The notes beneath the pieces are model-generated. The model saw nothing but the letters and a program-made list of their open reading frames with translations. It was not told where the DNA came from and did not search any database. A stretch of DNA of 27,864 nt, taken from the NCBI GenBank assembly GCA_964550635.1, contig CAZJZV010000019.1, forward strand, positions 1-27,864. Reading direction: 5' to 3'. Below, one piece after another: positions 22,051-27,864 of this stretch. Origin of the DNA: RGIG4097 sp964550635. GTDB taxonomy: Bacteria; Bacillota; Clostridia; Christensenellales; CAG-917. Positions within the stretch are counted from its first letter, which is position 1, and every line of letters begins with the position of its first letter. A program made the translations under genes and the position numbers.

Positions 22051-23913
22051 TTAGTTCCAACCGCCTTCGGGAGGAGTCATATTGTCGTCGTCAACCGTAC
22101 CGTTTGCCGCGCCGTTGCCCATATCTTCGGGGTTAAATCCTGCCGCTTTTGCCGCTTCTGCCGCCGCTTCGGGATTTTCTTGATAGAACTTCGTGACGAT
22201 AGGATCGGTCGTCTTCGAGAGTTTATCCATTGCGGTGCGCACGTCTTCTTCGGTTTCCGCTTTTTCAAACGCTTCGCGTGCTTCTTTGACTGCATCGCTC
22301 AATGCGGTCTTGTCTTCTTCGCTTATCTTCTCGCCGTTTTCGGACACGAATTTCTCAACGACGAATGCAAATTGTTCCGCACTGTTCTTCGCATCGACGA
22401 GTTTTCTTCTCTTCTCGTCCTCTTCCGCATACTTCTCTGCGTCTTTGATTGCGGCGTCGATGTCGCTTTCGGAAAGGTTGGAGCTTGCGGTGATGGTGAT
22501 TGATTGAGATTTATTGGTGCCTTTATCCACTGCCTTGACGGACACGATACCGTTTGCGTCGATGTCGAAGGTGACTTCGATTTGAGGTACTCCGCGAGGT
22601 GCGGGAGCAATACCGACGAGTTCGAATCTGCCGAGAGTCTTGTTGTCGCGTGCAAATTGTCTTTCACCTTGCAACACGTGAATATCAACAGAAGTTTGAT
22701 GATCCGCTGCAGTCGAGAAGATTTGGGACTTGCTGGTAGGAATGGTGGTGTTTCTGTCGATGAGTTTGGTGAACACACCGCCGAGGGTTTCGATACCGAG
22801 AGACAACGGAGTTACGTCGAGCAAGAGCATATCTTTGACTTCGCCTGCGAGTACGCCTGCTTGAATTGCCGCACCGATTGCAACGCATTCATCGGGGTTG
22901 ATCCCCTTATAAGGATCTTTGCCGGTTGCTTTCTTGACCGCTTCATAGACTGCGGGAATACGAGTTGATCCGCCGACCATGATGACCTTGGACAGATCAC
23001 TTGCCGAAAGTCCTGCGTCTTTGAGCGCTTGATTCAAGGGGTTCATCGTCTTTTGGACGAGATCCGCGGTGAGTTGGTCGAATTTTGCTCTCGTTATGTC
23101 CATATCGAGATGTTTAGGAACACCGTCTGCCATGGTGATGAAAGGAAGGGATACTTTTGCTTTCGTCACGCCGGAAAGGTCGATTTTTGCTTTTTCCGCC
23201 GCTTCTTTGACGCGTTGCATTGCCATCTTGTCGCCGCTAATGTCAACGCCTTCTTTCGACTTAAATTCCGAAACGATATAATCCATGAGTCGCTTGTCGA
23301 AGTCGTCGCCGCCGAGACGGTTGTTGCCGGAAGTTGCGAGAACTTCGAAGACGCCGTCGCCGAGTTCGAGAATGGAAACGTCGAACGTTCCACCGCCAAG
23401 GTCGAAAATCAAAACTTTTTGTTGTTTGTTTTCGTCCTTATCCACGCCGTATGCGAGTGCCGCCGCGGTAGGTTCGTTGATGATACGTTTGACTTCGAGA
23501 CCTGCGATTTTGCCTGCGTCCTTGGTCGCTTGACGTTGAGAGTCGCTGAAATATGCAGGAACGGTGATGACTGCTTCGGTGACTTTTTCGCCGAGATATT
23601 TTTCCGCGTCGTTTTTGAGTTTCGTCAAAATCATTGCGGAGATTTCTTGCGGAGTGTATTCTTTATTGTCGATTTTAACTTTGTGATCTGTGCCCATTTC
23701 TCTCTTGATAGAGGTGATGGTGTGGTCGGGATTGGAAACCGCTTGACGTTTTGCGATGTCGCCGACGAGTCTTTCGCCGTCTTTTGCGAAACCGACGACG
23801 GACGGAGTCGTACGCATACCTTCTGCGTTTGCGATAACGACGGGTTCACCGCCTTCCATAACTGCTACACAAGAGTTAGTTGTGCCGAGGTCAATACCAA
23901 TGATTTTTCCCAT
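22051..23913 (-). CDS. dnaK: chaperone DnaK (Hsp70)
   Basis: The ATP-dependent Hsp70 of the cytoplasm. The 620-residue protein starts MGKIIGIDLGTTNSCVAV (phosphate-1 loop) and contains DLGGGTFDVSIL (phosphate 2) and the adenosine motif VGGSTRIPAV. The interdomain linker is DMLLLDVTPLSLGIET and the peptide-binding domain follows. The C-terminal tail is unusual: after an Ala-rich lid it ends TVDDDNMTPPEGGWN and lacks the acidic EVIDAEF/EEV-like end common in bacterial DnaK. AAAGGAGAAAT precedes ATG 23913, with a small hairpin just upstream. It is the third gene of the hrcA operon. Confidence 0.98.
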   Translation of the reverse strand: MGKIIGIDLGTTNSCVAVMEGGEPVVIANAEGMRTTPSVVGFAKDGERLVGDIAKRQAVSNPDHTITSIKREMGTDHKVKIDNKEYTPQEISAMILTKLKNDAEKYLGEKVTEAVITVPAYFSDSQRQATKDAGKIAGLEVKRIINEPTAAALAYGVDKDENKQQKVLIFDLGGGTFDVSILELGDGVFEVLATSGNNRLGGDDFDKRLMDYIVSEFKSKEGVDISGDKMAMQRVKEAAEKAKIDLSGVTKAKVSLPFITMADGVPKHLDMDITRAKFDQLTADLVQKTMNPLNQALKDAGLSASDLSKVIMVGGSTRIPAVYEAVKKATGKDPYKGINPDECVAIGAAIQAGVLAGEVKDMLLLDVTPLSLGIETLGGVFTKLIDRNTTIPTSKSQIFSTAADHQTSVDIHVLQGERQFARDNKTLGRFELVGIAPAPRGVPQIEVTFDIDANGIVSVKAVDKGTNKSQSITITASSNLSESDIDAAIKDAEKYAEEDEKRRKLVDAKNSAEQFAFVVEKFVSENGEKISEEDKTALSDAVKEAREAFEKAETEEDVRTAMDKLSKTTDPIVTKFYQENPEAAAEAAKAAGFNPEDMGNGAANGTVDDDNMTPPEGGWN

Positions 23914-23926
23914 ATTATTTCTCCTT

Positions 23927-23941
23927 TAGGGCTATGCCCTA
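23927..23941 (-). other. small hairpin directly upstream of the dnaK ribosome binding site
   Basis: TAGGGC-TAT-GCCCTA is a perfect 6-bp palindrome with a 3-base loop, ending one base before AAGGAG in the mRNA. It has the same XGGC-TAT-GCCX form as the hairpin at 2141-2155. It could set access to the dnaK ribosome binding site or protect a processed 5' end. Confidence 0.6.
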
Positions 23942-23952
23942 CGATTTTAGAT

Positions 23953-24528
23953 TTAGTATCCCACTTTTACTCCTGCGGGACGGAGGAGTTTGCCGTTCAA
24001 AGTGTACCCTTTCGAGATGACTTCCACGACCATATCTTCTTTGCCTTCCGCCTTTTCTCTTTCGAGAGCGTTCATGAGTTTTGCGTCGAAAGGTTTTTCT
24101 TCCGCTTCAATCTCTTTGAGCCCGAAAGATTCAAGAGCGTCGAGTATTTGTCTTTCCATCATATTAAACCCGGTGAGCGCGCTTTCGTCGGATATATACT
24201 TGCGAGCAAGGTCGCAGTTGTCGAGCACGGTGAGCATCTTTTCGATGACGATTGAGATGCCGAGTGCCTTCATATCTTCCGCGACTGAATTGTTGCGCTT
24301 GCGGTAGTTGTCGAAGTCCGCTTGCAGACGTTGGAGAAGATTTCTGCACGTCATACTGTCTTTGAGCGCCTCTCCGAATTTTTCTTCGAGTGCTTCGATA
24401 TATTTTTCGTCGCCGAGCGCTTCTCTATCCAAGCCCAAGGATTGTTCGTCCTTTTCTTGCGGGGTTTCTATTTCGATTTTTTCGTCTTTGGCTTTGCCTT
24501 TGACGTCGTTTTGTTTCTTGTCTTTCAT
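23953..24528 (-). CDS. grpE: nucleotide exchange factor GrpE
   Basis: GrpE releases ADP from DnaK. The 191-residue product has a charged, low-complexity N-terminus (1-50), a long coiled-coil (about 50-125, containing LQADFDNYRKRNN) and the C-terminal beta domain with VISKGYTLNGKLLRPAGVKV, the family signature. The start at 24528 lies three bases after the hrcA stop, indicating tight coupling. Order hrcA-grpE-dnaK-dnaJ is the Firmicutes class I heat-shock operon. Confidence 0.96.
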   Translation of the reverse strand: MKDKKQNDVKGKAKDEKIEIETPQEKDEQSLGLDREALGDEKYIEALEEKFGEALKDSMTCRNLLQRLQADFDNYRKRNNSVAEDMKALGISIVIEKMLTVLDNCDLARKYISDESALTGFNMMERQILDALESFGLKEIEAEEKPFDAKLMNALEREKAEGKEDMVVEVISKGYTLNGKLLRPAGVKVGY

Positions 24529-24531
24529 ATT

Positions 24532-25566
24532 CTAATCCTTGTCGTTATCGAGTATCGAATTGAGTGTGTGTTTGATATAGTCGAGCACGCCGATGACTTT
24601 CTTGTAGTCCATACGCTCCGGTCCTATGACGCCCGCTTGTCCCACGACTTCATCCCCGACTTTGTACGCCGCAGTGATGATTGCGCATTTGTCCACACCG
24701 CTATCCTCTTTGCCGATACGGACGGAAAACTCAATGCTTTCCTCATCCGACGGAAGAAGTTCGGACATACTGTCGCGGTCGGATATGACGGACAAGAAGT
24801 TTTTCGCGTCTTCTATGTTATTGTATTCGGGATAGTCGAGCATTTTGAGTGCGCCTTCGACGACGACGTTGTCGCTGTGTTCGGTGATATAACTCTTAAT
24901 TATAGTTATAACTTCATCGAATATACCTTTGAAACTGTCGAGTTCTTCGTCGATTTCGAGTGCGAAGTCAACTCCTGCAAATTCGCCGATTTCCTTTCCC
25001 GAGAACACTTTGTTGAGCATACGAGTCGCGGTGTCAACGTACTCCGCTCTCATATCGTCGTCAACGTCGATCGTCTTGTCGGAAAGAACACCTTTGTCCG
25101 TCACGATAAGCACGATGACTTGACCTCTCTTGAGTGGCACGAGTTTTATCTCTTCGATAAGCACGTGCGGATTGTTCTTCGTCACCGAAAACGACGTGTA
25201 ATTCGTCATATCGCTGATTATCTTCGCCGCTTGACGAGATAAGTCGCCCACTTGCAAAAGTCTTTCATCGAAGCGTTTGCGTATGAATGCGGTTTCTGCA
25301 TCCGTCAACGCACTTCCGCGGTCAAGGTCGCCAACGTAGAGTTTGTATGCGTCTTTCAAAGGCACTCTGCCCGCCGACGTATGCGGTTGGTCAAGGTATC
25401 CCAGTGCTTCGAGTGCACTCAACTCTGCCCTAATGGTCGCGGACGACACTTCGGGAAGATATTTCGACTGAATATCCGCGCTCGAAACAGGCTCGCCCGT
25501 GGTGATATACAAGTCGACTACCGCGTGCAATATTTTGCGTTTTCTTTCGGAAAGTTCCTTGCCCAT
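24532..25566 (-). CDS. hrcA: heat-inducible transcription repressor HrcA
   Basis: HrcA represses class I heat-shock genes by binding CIRCE and needs GroEL to stay active. The 344-residue product starts MGKELSERKRKILHAVVDLYI with a winged-helix domain (SSATIRAELSALEALGYLDQPHTSAGRVP), followed by the GAF-like and dimerisation regions. ATG 25566 is preceded by AAGGAG; an in-frame GTG at 25587 lies inside CIRCE and is rejected. It is the first gene of the operon and controls its own promoter through CIRCE at 25581-25607. Confidence 0.96.
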   Translation of the reverse strand: MGKELSERKRKILHAVVDLYITTGEPVSSADIQSKYLPEVSSATIRAELSALEALGYLDQPHTSAGRVPLKDAYKLYVGDLDRGSALTDAETAFIRKRFDERLLQVGDLSRQAAKIISDMTNYTSFSVTKNNPHVLIEEIKLVPLKRGQVIVLIVTDKGVLSDKTIDVDDDMRAEYVDTATRMLNKVFSGKEIGEFAGVDFALEIDEELDSFKGIFDEVITIIKSYITEHSDNVVVEGALKMLDYPEYNNIEDAKNFLSVISDRDSMSELLPSDEESIEFSVRIGKEDSGVDKCAIITAAYKVGDEVVGQAGVIGPERMDYKKVIGVLDYIKHTLNSILDNDKD

Positions 25567-25580
25567 ATTTTCTCCTTTTG

Positions 25581-25607
25581 CTAGCACTCTTTTTATCTGA
25601 CTGCTAA
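25581..25607 (-). promoter_or_regulatory. CIRCE operator of the hrcA operon
   Basis: The consensus is TTAGCACTC-N9-GAGTGCTAA. Here the plus strand reads CTAGCACTC, nine bases, GACTGCTAA, one mismatch in each arm. It sits immediately after the -10 box and ends 14 bases before ATG 25566, so bound HrcA would block transcription. Confidence 0.95.
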
Positions 25608-25608
25608 C

Positions 25609-25637
25609 AGTATAAAATTATGTTTGCCAAATGTCAA
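25609..25637 (-). promoter_or_regulatory. sigma-A promoter of the hrcA operon
   Basis: Perfect TTGACA (25637-25632), 17 bases, then TATACT (25614-25609) on the minus strand, directly upstream of CIRCE. Confidence 0.88.
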
Positions 25638-25779
25638 CTATTTATTCAAAATTTTTTGAAATTTTTCTGATTATTTTCTATGAAAATAAAAAAGATGCGA
25701 TTTTTTCACACCACCCCAAAAATCACTTCAAAAAACATTACAATTCACACTTATATCGAAATGTAAAAGCACTATCAAA
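25638..25779. other. AT-rich spacer upstream of the hrcA promoter
   Basis: Very AT-rich sequence with A- and T-runs. No gene, repeat or terminator with a convincing stem is visible. The A/T tracts near 25640-25690 could act as an UP element for the hrcA promoter; that is only a possibility. Confidence 0.4.
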
Positions 25780-26022
25780 ACTTAATTTACAGGTCATAGT
25801 AGGTACAAATTTCAGCACAATAGCAGAAAAAAAGCGTGTCGCACAAACGTGCAACGTAAAATGACTATTAATTTTTGCAGCGTAGCCATTGCAAATTGTT
25901 TTCGATAGCCGTATTCAGACCGGCGACCTGAGTGCACCCCACAAATTCCAATGCAATTTGCGGGGACCCCGCGGTCATTTAATCAGCAGGTCATAGCAGG
26001 TGCGAATTTCGGCACAGTAGAC
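25780..26022. repeat. mosaic of degenerate tRNA 3' halves in alternating orientation
   Basis: Two plus-strand copies of a degenerate tRNA 3' half occur at 25790-25836 and 25987-26033; they agree at about 80% of 47 positions, mostly transitions. The second is preceded by TAATCAGCAGGTC (25980-25992), a perfect 13-base inverted match to the intact tRNA-Thr. Between them, 25907-25930 matches the tRNA-Thr 3' half on the minus strand with three differences in 24. Two further palindromes lie at 25937-25972 (CAAATT...AATTTG and GCGGGGACCCCGC). No coding potential is supported. Confidence 0.7.
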
Positions 26023-26063
26023 AAAAAAAAGCGCATCGTGCGTTTTGCACAATGCGCTTTTTT
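26023..26063 (-). terminator. terminator of tRNA-Thr
   Basis: A 17-bp stem with one mismatch (26025-26041 with 26047-26063) is followed on the minus strand by a run of T (A-run at 26023-26030). It begins at the CCA end of the tRNA. Confidence 0.88.
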
Positions 26064-26138
26064 GGAGCTAGTGGCCGGATTCGGACCGGCGACCTGCTGA
26101 TTACGAATCAGCTGCTCTACCGACTGAGCCACACTAGC
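26063..26138 (-). tRNA. tRNA-Thr (anticodon CGT)
   Basis: A 76-nt cloverleaf on the minus strand starts GCTAGTGTGGCTCAGTCGG and ends CTAGCTCCA with an encoded CCA. The anticodon arm GCTGA-TTCGTAA-TCAGC gives CGT, which reads the ACG threonine codon. The T arm is GCCGG-TCCGAAT-CCGGC. It has its own promoter (26154-26182) and terminator. Confidence 0.95.
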
Positions 26139-26153
26139 ATCATAACGCTTGCG

Positions 26154-26182
26154 ATTATATCAAACGACGGATAATTTCGCAA
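26154..26182 (-). promoter_or_regulatory. promoter of tRNA-Thr, flanked by an inverted repeat
   Basis: On the minus strand TTGCGA (26182-26177), 17 bases, then perfect TATAAT (26159-26154). An 11-base perfect inverted repeat, AACGCTTGCGA (26144-26154) and TCGCAAGCGTT (26177-26187), encloses the spacer and includes the -35 box itself. Confidence 0.75.
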
Positions 26183-26197
26183 GCGTTTTTTCAATGT

Positions 26198-27268
26198 TTA
26201 TTCTGCTATTGCAATATTTTCACTGATTTGCGGTTCGTTTTTGCCGAAAATCGCTTTCACGTGCGAGAATTTGCATATCACGATTTCTCTTGCGATTATC
26301 ATGGATGCGAATGCAAGAGTGCCGCCCATCATTACGTCGGAGAAATAGTGCGCGCCGACGACGATACGACTGATTGCGACGATACCCGTCATTGCGATTG
26401 TGCCAACCCATACGGCGATTTTGACTTTTTTGTTCTTCACGTCAAGCACGTCAAGGAGCATGATGAGCGCATAGCACATACCCGCCGCGCAAGTGTGTCC
26501 GCTAGGGAATGATTTGAACGCATCGGTTGCTCCGAATATTGCAATACACTCTTCGCGAGAGAATTTGTCGTTGTTGCCCGTCATCTGCCACCAACGAGTG
26601 AAGTTGTCGAAACCACCCATTGCCTGTCCCGCTTCACTGTTCATAGAACGATAGCGCATACGACCGACGGGGACTTTGACCGCCATAACGATAAGGTTTG
26701 CAAGAAGTGCCATAATGATAAACGCAAGCACGAATTTGAGAAGTTTTTTGAGTGTTTCGTCCTTGACTCCCCTCATCGCAGCGACTGCAAGAAGGTTCAA
26801 CACGATTGCCGCTATCACCGCAACAAGTGAAAACGCTCCGTTTTCCGCATAGTCCTTGCCTGCTCTAATATCTTCCGCAAGCGTGCCGACCGCGCCGCCT
26901 ACGTGTTCGCCGGTGTATGCAAGAATGTCCTTCATATAGAACCAAAACGCCACGATACCGCCAACGAAGAAGATGACCGCAAGGATTTCTCTCAAAGGAC
27001 GGAGTTTCATAAAACGCACCGAGCACCAGAACAAAATGATTATGCAGAATGCCGCCACGAGATATACCGCCGAACTGCCTATCACTTCGAGCGCAACGCC
27101 GAATACGTCAGTCGCAAGATACTCCCCTTCGGGAAGGGCGTTTTTGGTGAGTATTTTGCTGATTTCAAGGTCTACGTCCGTGAGCGCGGTAACGAGCAAC
27201 ATTGCCGCAACAAGCACTACGAACAAAACGATTGCAATGATACTTTTGTTTTTCAAAGACAAATTCAT
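26198..27268 (-). CDS. PAP2-family membrane phosphatase
   Basis: A 356-residue integral membrane protein of the phosphatidic acid phosphatase type 2 family, which removes phosphate from lipid phosphates such as undecaprenyl pyrophosphate or phosphatidic acid on the outer membrane face. The three catalytic blocks are present: KVPVGRMR (198-205), PSGH (255-258) and SRIVVGAHYFSD with Arg301, His307 and Asp311. About six transmembrane helices are visible, and a longer N-terminal region than usual (three helices before residue 200). GAGGTG precedes ATG 27268, and a promoter lies at 27291-27319. It is a single gene; the substrate cannot be decided from sequence, and undecaprenyl pyrophosphate recycling is one possibility. 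Confidence 0.9.
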   Translation of the reverse strand: MNLSLKNKSIIAIVLFVVLVAAMLLVTALTDVDLEISKILTKNALPEGEYLATDVFGVALEVIGSSAVYLVAAFCIIILFWCSVRFMKLRPLREILAVIFFVGGIVAFWFYMKDILAYTGEHVGGAVGTLAEDIRAGKDYAENGAFSLVAVIAAIVLNLLAVAAMRGVKDETLKKLLKFVLAFIIMALLANLIVMAVKVPVGRMRYRSMNSEAGQAMGGFDNFTRWWQMTGNNDKFSREECIAIFGATDAFKSFPSGHTCAAGMCYALIMLLDVLDVKNKKVKIAVWVGTIAMTGIVAISRIVVGAHYFSDVMMGGTLAFASMIIAREIVICKFSHVKAIFGKNEPQISENIAIAE

Positions 27269-27290
27269 AATTCACCTCATTAATAAGGAT

Positions 27291-27319
27291 ATATTAACAT
27301 ATTATTAAAGATATTTCAA
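27291..27319 (-). promoter_or_regulatory. promoter of the PAP2 phosphatase gene
   Basis: On the minus strand TTGAAA (27319-27314), 17 bases, then TAATAT (27296-27291) with an upstream TGT. Confidence 0.65.
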
Positions 27320-27369
27320 TAATAAACTTTCCAAACCGCCACAAAACATACGAAATTTTCCAAAATCAG

Positions 27370-27398
27370 TTGCCATTTCCCGCAGATTATGATAATAT
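27370..27398 (+). promoter_or_regulatory. promoter of tRNA-Glu
   Basis: TTGCCA (27370-27375), 17 bases, then TAATAT (27393-27398), giving a start about ten bases before the tRNA. Confidence 0.65.
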
Positions 27399-27416
27399 CG
27401 CTATTGTTTCAAACAC

Positions 27417-27491
27417 GCCTCCATGGTCAAGCGGTTAAGACGTCGCCCTCTCACGGCGGAATCTGGGGTTCGATTCCCCATGGGGGTACCA
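27417..27491 (+). tRNA. tRNA-Glu (anticodon CTC)
   Basis: A 75-nt cloverleaf starts GCCTCCATGGTCAAGCGG and ends GGGGGTACCA with an encoded CCA. The anticodon loop CTCTCAC gives CTC, which reads the GAG codon. The T arm is TGGGG-TTCGATT-CCCCA. The acceptor stem contains two wobble pairs, G1-U72 and U4-G69. It has its own promoter and terminator. Confidence 0.94.
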
Positions 27492-27528
27492 AAAAAACAA
27501 CACGGATATTATTCCGTGTTGTTTTTTT
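27492..27528 (+). terminator. terminator of tRNA-Glu
   Basis: AAACAACACGGA pairs with TCCGTGTTGTTT around TATTAT, extended by A/T runs and ending in seven T. It begins just after the CCA. Confidence 0.92.
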
Positions 27529-27530
27529 AT

Positions 27531-27702
27531 CCATTGCGAAAGCAATGGTATGTAATCACGCCAACGGCGTGTATGTAATCAGCCGCAGGCTGCATGGCAT
27601 CACGCTTTAGCGTGTATCGACTTTCGCAATGATTACATACAAAACTTTGTTTTGATTACATGCGACGTTTCACGTCAATTACATACAACGGCAAAGCCGT
27701 TG
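27531..27702. repeat. array of tiny hairpins with TATGTAAT spacers that inverts midway
   Basis: Hairpins with unrelated stems are separated by a constant spacer. Forward half: CCATTGC-GAAA-GCAATGG (27531-27548), TATGTAAT, CACGCC-AAC-GGCGTG (27557-27571), TATGTAAT, CAGCC-GCA-GGCTG (27580-27592), the variant CATGGCAT, CACGC-TTTA-GCGTG (27601-27614). From about 27620 the spacer appears as its reverse complement ATTACATA, separating CAAAAC-TTT-GTTTTG (27640-27654), GACGT-TTC-ACGTC (27664-27676) and CAACGGC-AAA-GCCGTTG (27686-27702). CTTTCGCAATG at 27621-27631 mirrors half of the first hairpin. Stems vary; spacer and loop size are kept. No coding frame is credible. Confidence 0.8.
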
Positions 27703-27710
27703 ATTTTTCC

Positions 27711-27740
27711 CGTCATTCCGAGCGTAGCGCGGGAATCTCC
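27711..27740 (+). repeat. short dispersed repeat (TCCGAGCGTAGCG family)
   Basis: CGTCATTCCGAGCGTAGCGCGGGAATCTCCG matches 266-295 at nearly every position and lies in the same orientation. Confidence 0.65.
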
Positions 27741-27779
27741 GGGGACGGTTACGTCGTCGCTTTCAGTGAAAGCGAAATA

Positions 27780-27864
27780 AAGTGAGTGCTTGCACCCTAA
27801 TCACAGTTCCCCCCTTCCTCACGTGTTTCCCCTATTGCCGTTCCCCCTTAAAAGGGAACCCACG
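27780..27864 (-). repeat. dispersed repeat, right copy (inverted relative to 161-246)
   Basis: The reverse complement of this end matches the left copy from CGTGGGTTCCC to CACTCACT with scattered changes. The window ends inside or at the border of the repeat, so its full length is not visible. Confidence 0.75.

Noticed and set aside
23029..24255. 408-residue open frame on the plus strand opposite dnaK and grpE
   Set aside because: Same antisense artefact; composition is Phe/Cys/Arg-rich and unlike any family.
25567..25587. GTG 25587 as start of hrcA
   Set aside because: It falls within CIRCE and upstream of the AAGGAG site used by ATG 25566.
25588..25640. T-box or riboswitch leader upstream of hrcA
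   Set aside because: The leader is only about 35 bases and fully occupied by CIRCE and the ribosome binding site.
27389..27610. 73-residue open frame over tRNA-Glu
   Set aside because: It is a translation through a tRNA gene, its terminator and the hairpin array.
27531..27702. CRISPR array
   Set aside because: The constant part is only 8 bases and the variable parts are palindromes of unequal length; there are no spacers of uniform size and no cas genes.

Overview
The window reads as chromosomal DNA of an uncultured, endospore-forming member of the Firmicutes (class Clostridia; Christensenellales-like is only a guess). The evidence is a germination protease gene (gpr), the HrcA/CIRCE heat-shock operon in clostridial order (hrcA-grpE-dnaK-dnaJ-prmA-rsmE-mtaB-hinT), a large Bacillus-type SRP RNA, strong GGAGG-type ribosome binding sites, and TTGNNN / TATAAT-like promoters, several with the -10 variant TAATAT. 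The sequence mixes conserved housekeeping blocks with surface-protein genes and repeat-rich intergenic DNA.

Layout. 1-400: dispersed repeats. 406-2128 (+): a two-gene ABC-2 exporter. 2134-2640: an array of tiny hairpins, the SRP RNA gene (minus strand) with promoter and terminator, and a closely spaced divergent promoter for a pyridoxal kinase-family gene (2665-3510, +). 3704-5770 (-): an EF-G-like GTPase with a degenerate guanine-specificity motif, divergent from a short glutamate racemase (5902-6606, +). 6872-8109: gpr (-) divergent from rpsT (+). 8439-14849 (-): three consecutive secreted proteins (BspA-type leucine-rich-repeat lipoprotein, a second lipoprotein with an LRR-like tail, and a membrane-anchored Ig-like/CxxC-repeat protein) that form a probable operon. 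14924-15849: decayed mobile-element DNA with the C-terminal end of a tyrosine integrase, beside tRNA-Ala(GGC), tRNA-Val(CAC) and rpsU. 16564-17442 (+): a GH16 lipoprotein. 17533-25566 (-): the heat-shock and translation-modification operon, with CIRCE and promoter at 25581-25637. 25780-26138: a mosaic of degenerate tRNA 3' halves around an intact tRNA-Thr(CGT). 26198-27268 (-): a PAP2 phosphatase. 27417-27491 (+): tRNA-Glu(CTC), followed by a second hairpin array that switches orientation midway, and then an inverted copy of the repeat found at the left end.

How the genes fit together. The heat-shock operon couples protein folding (DnaK/DnaJ/GrpE under HrcA control) to ribosome and tRNA modification (PrmA on L11, RsmE on 16S rRNA, MtaB on tRNA), with ribosomal proteins S20 and S21, SRP RNA, four tRNA genes and an EF-G paralog nearby. 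The accessory layer is a secreted set (LRR lipoprotein, Ig-like protein, GH16 glucanase-type lipoprotein) that points to interaction with polysaccharide or host surfaces. The least explained signals are the two spacer-hairpin arrays, the mirrored tRNA-Thr fragments and the NKxD-less EF-G.
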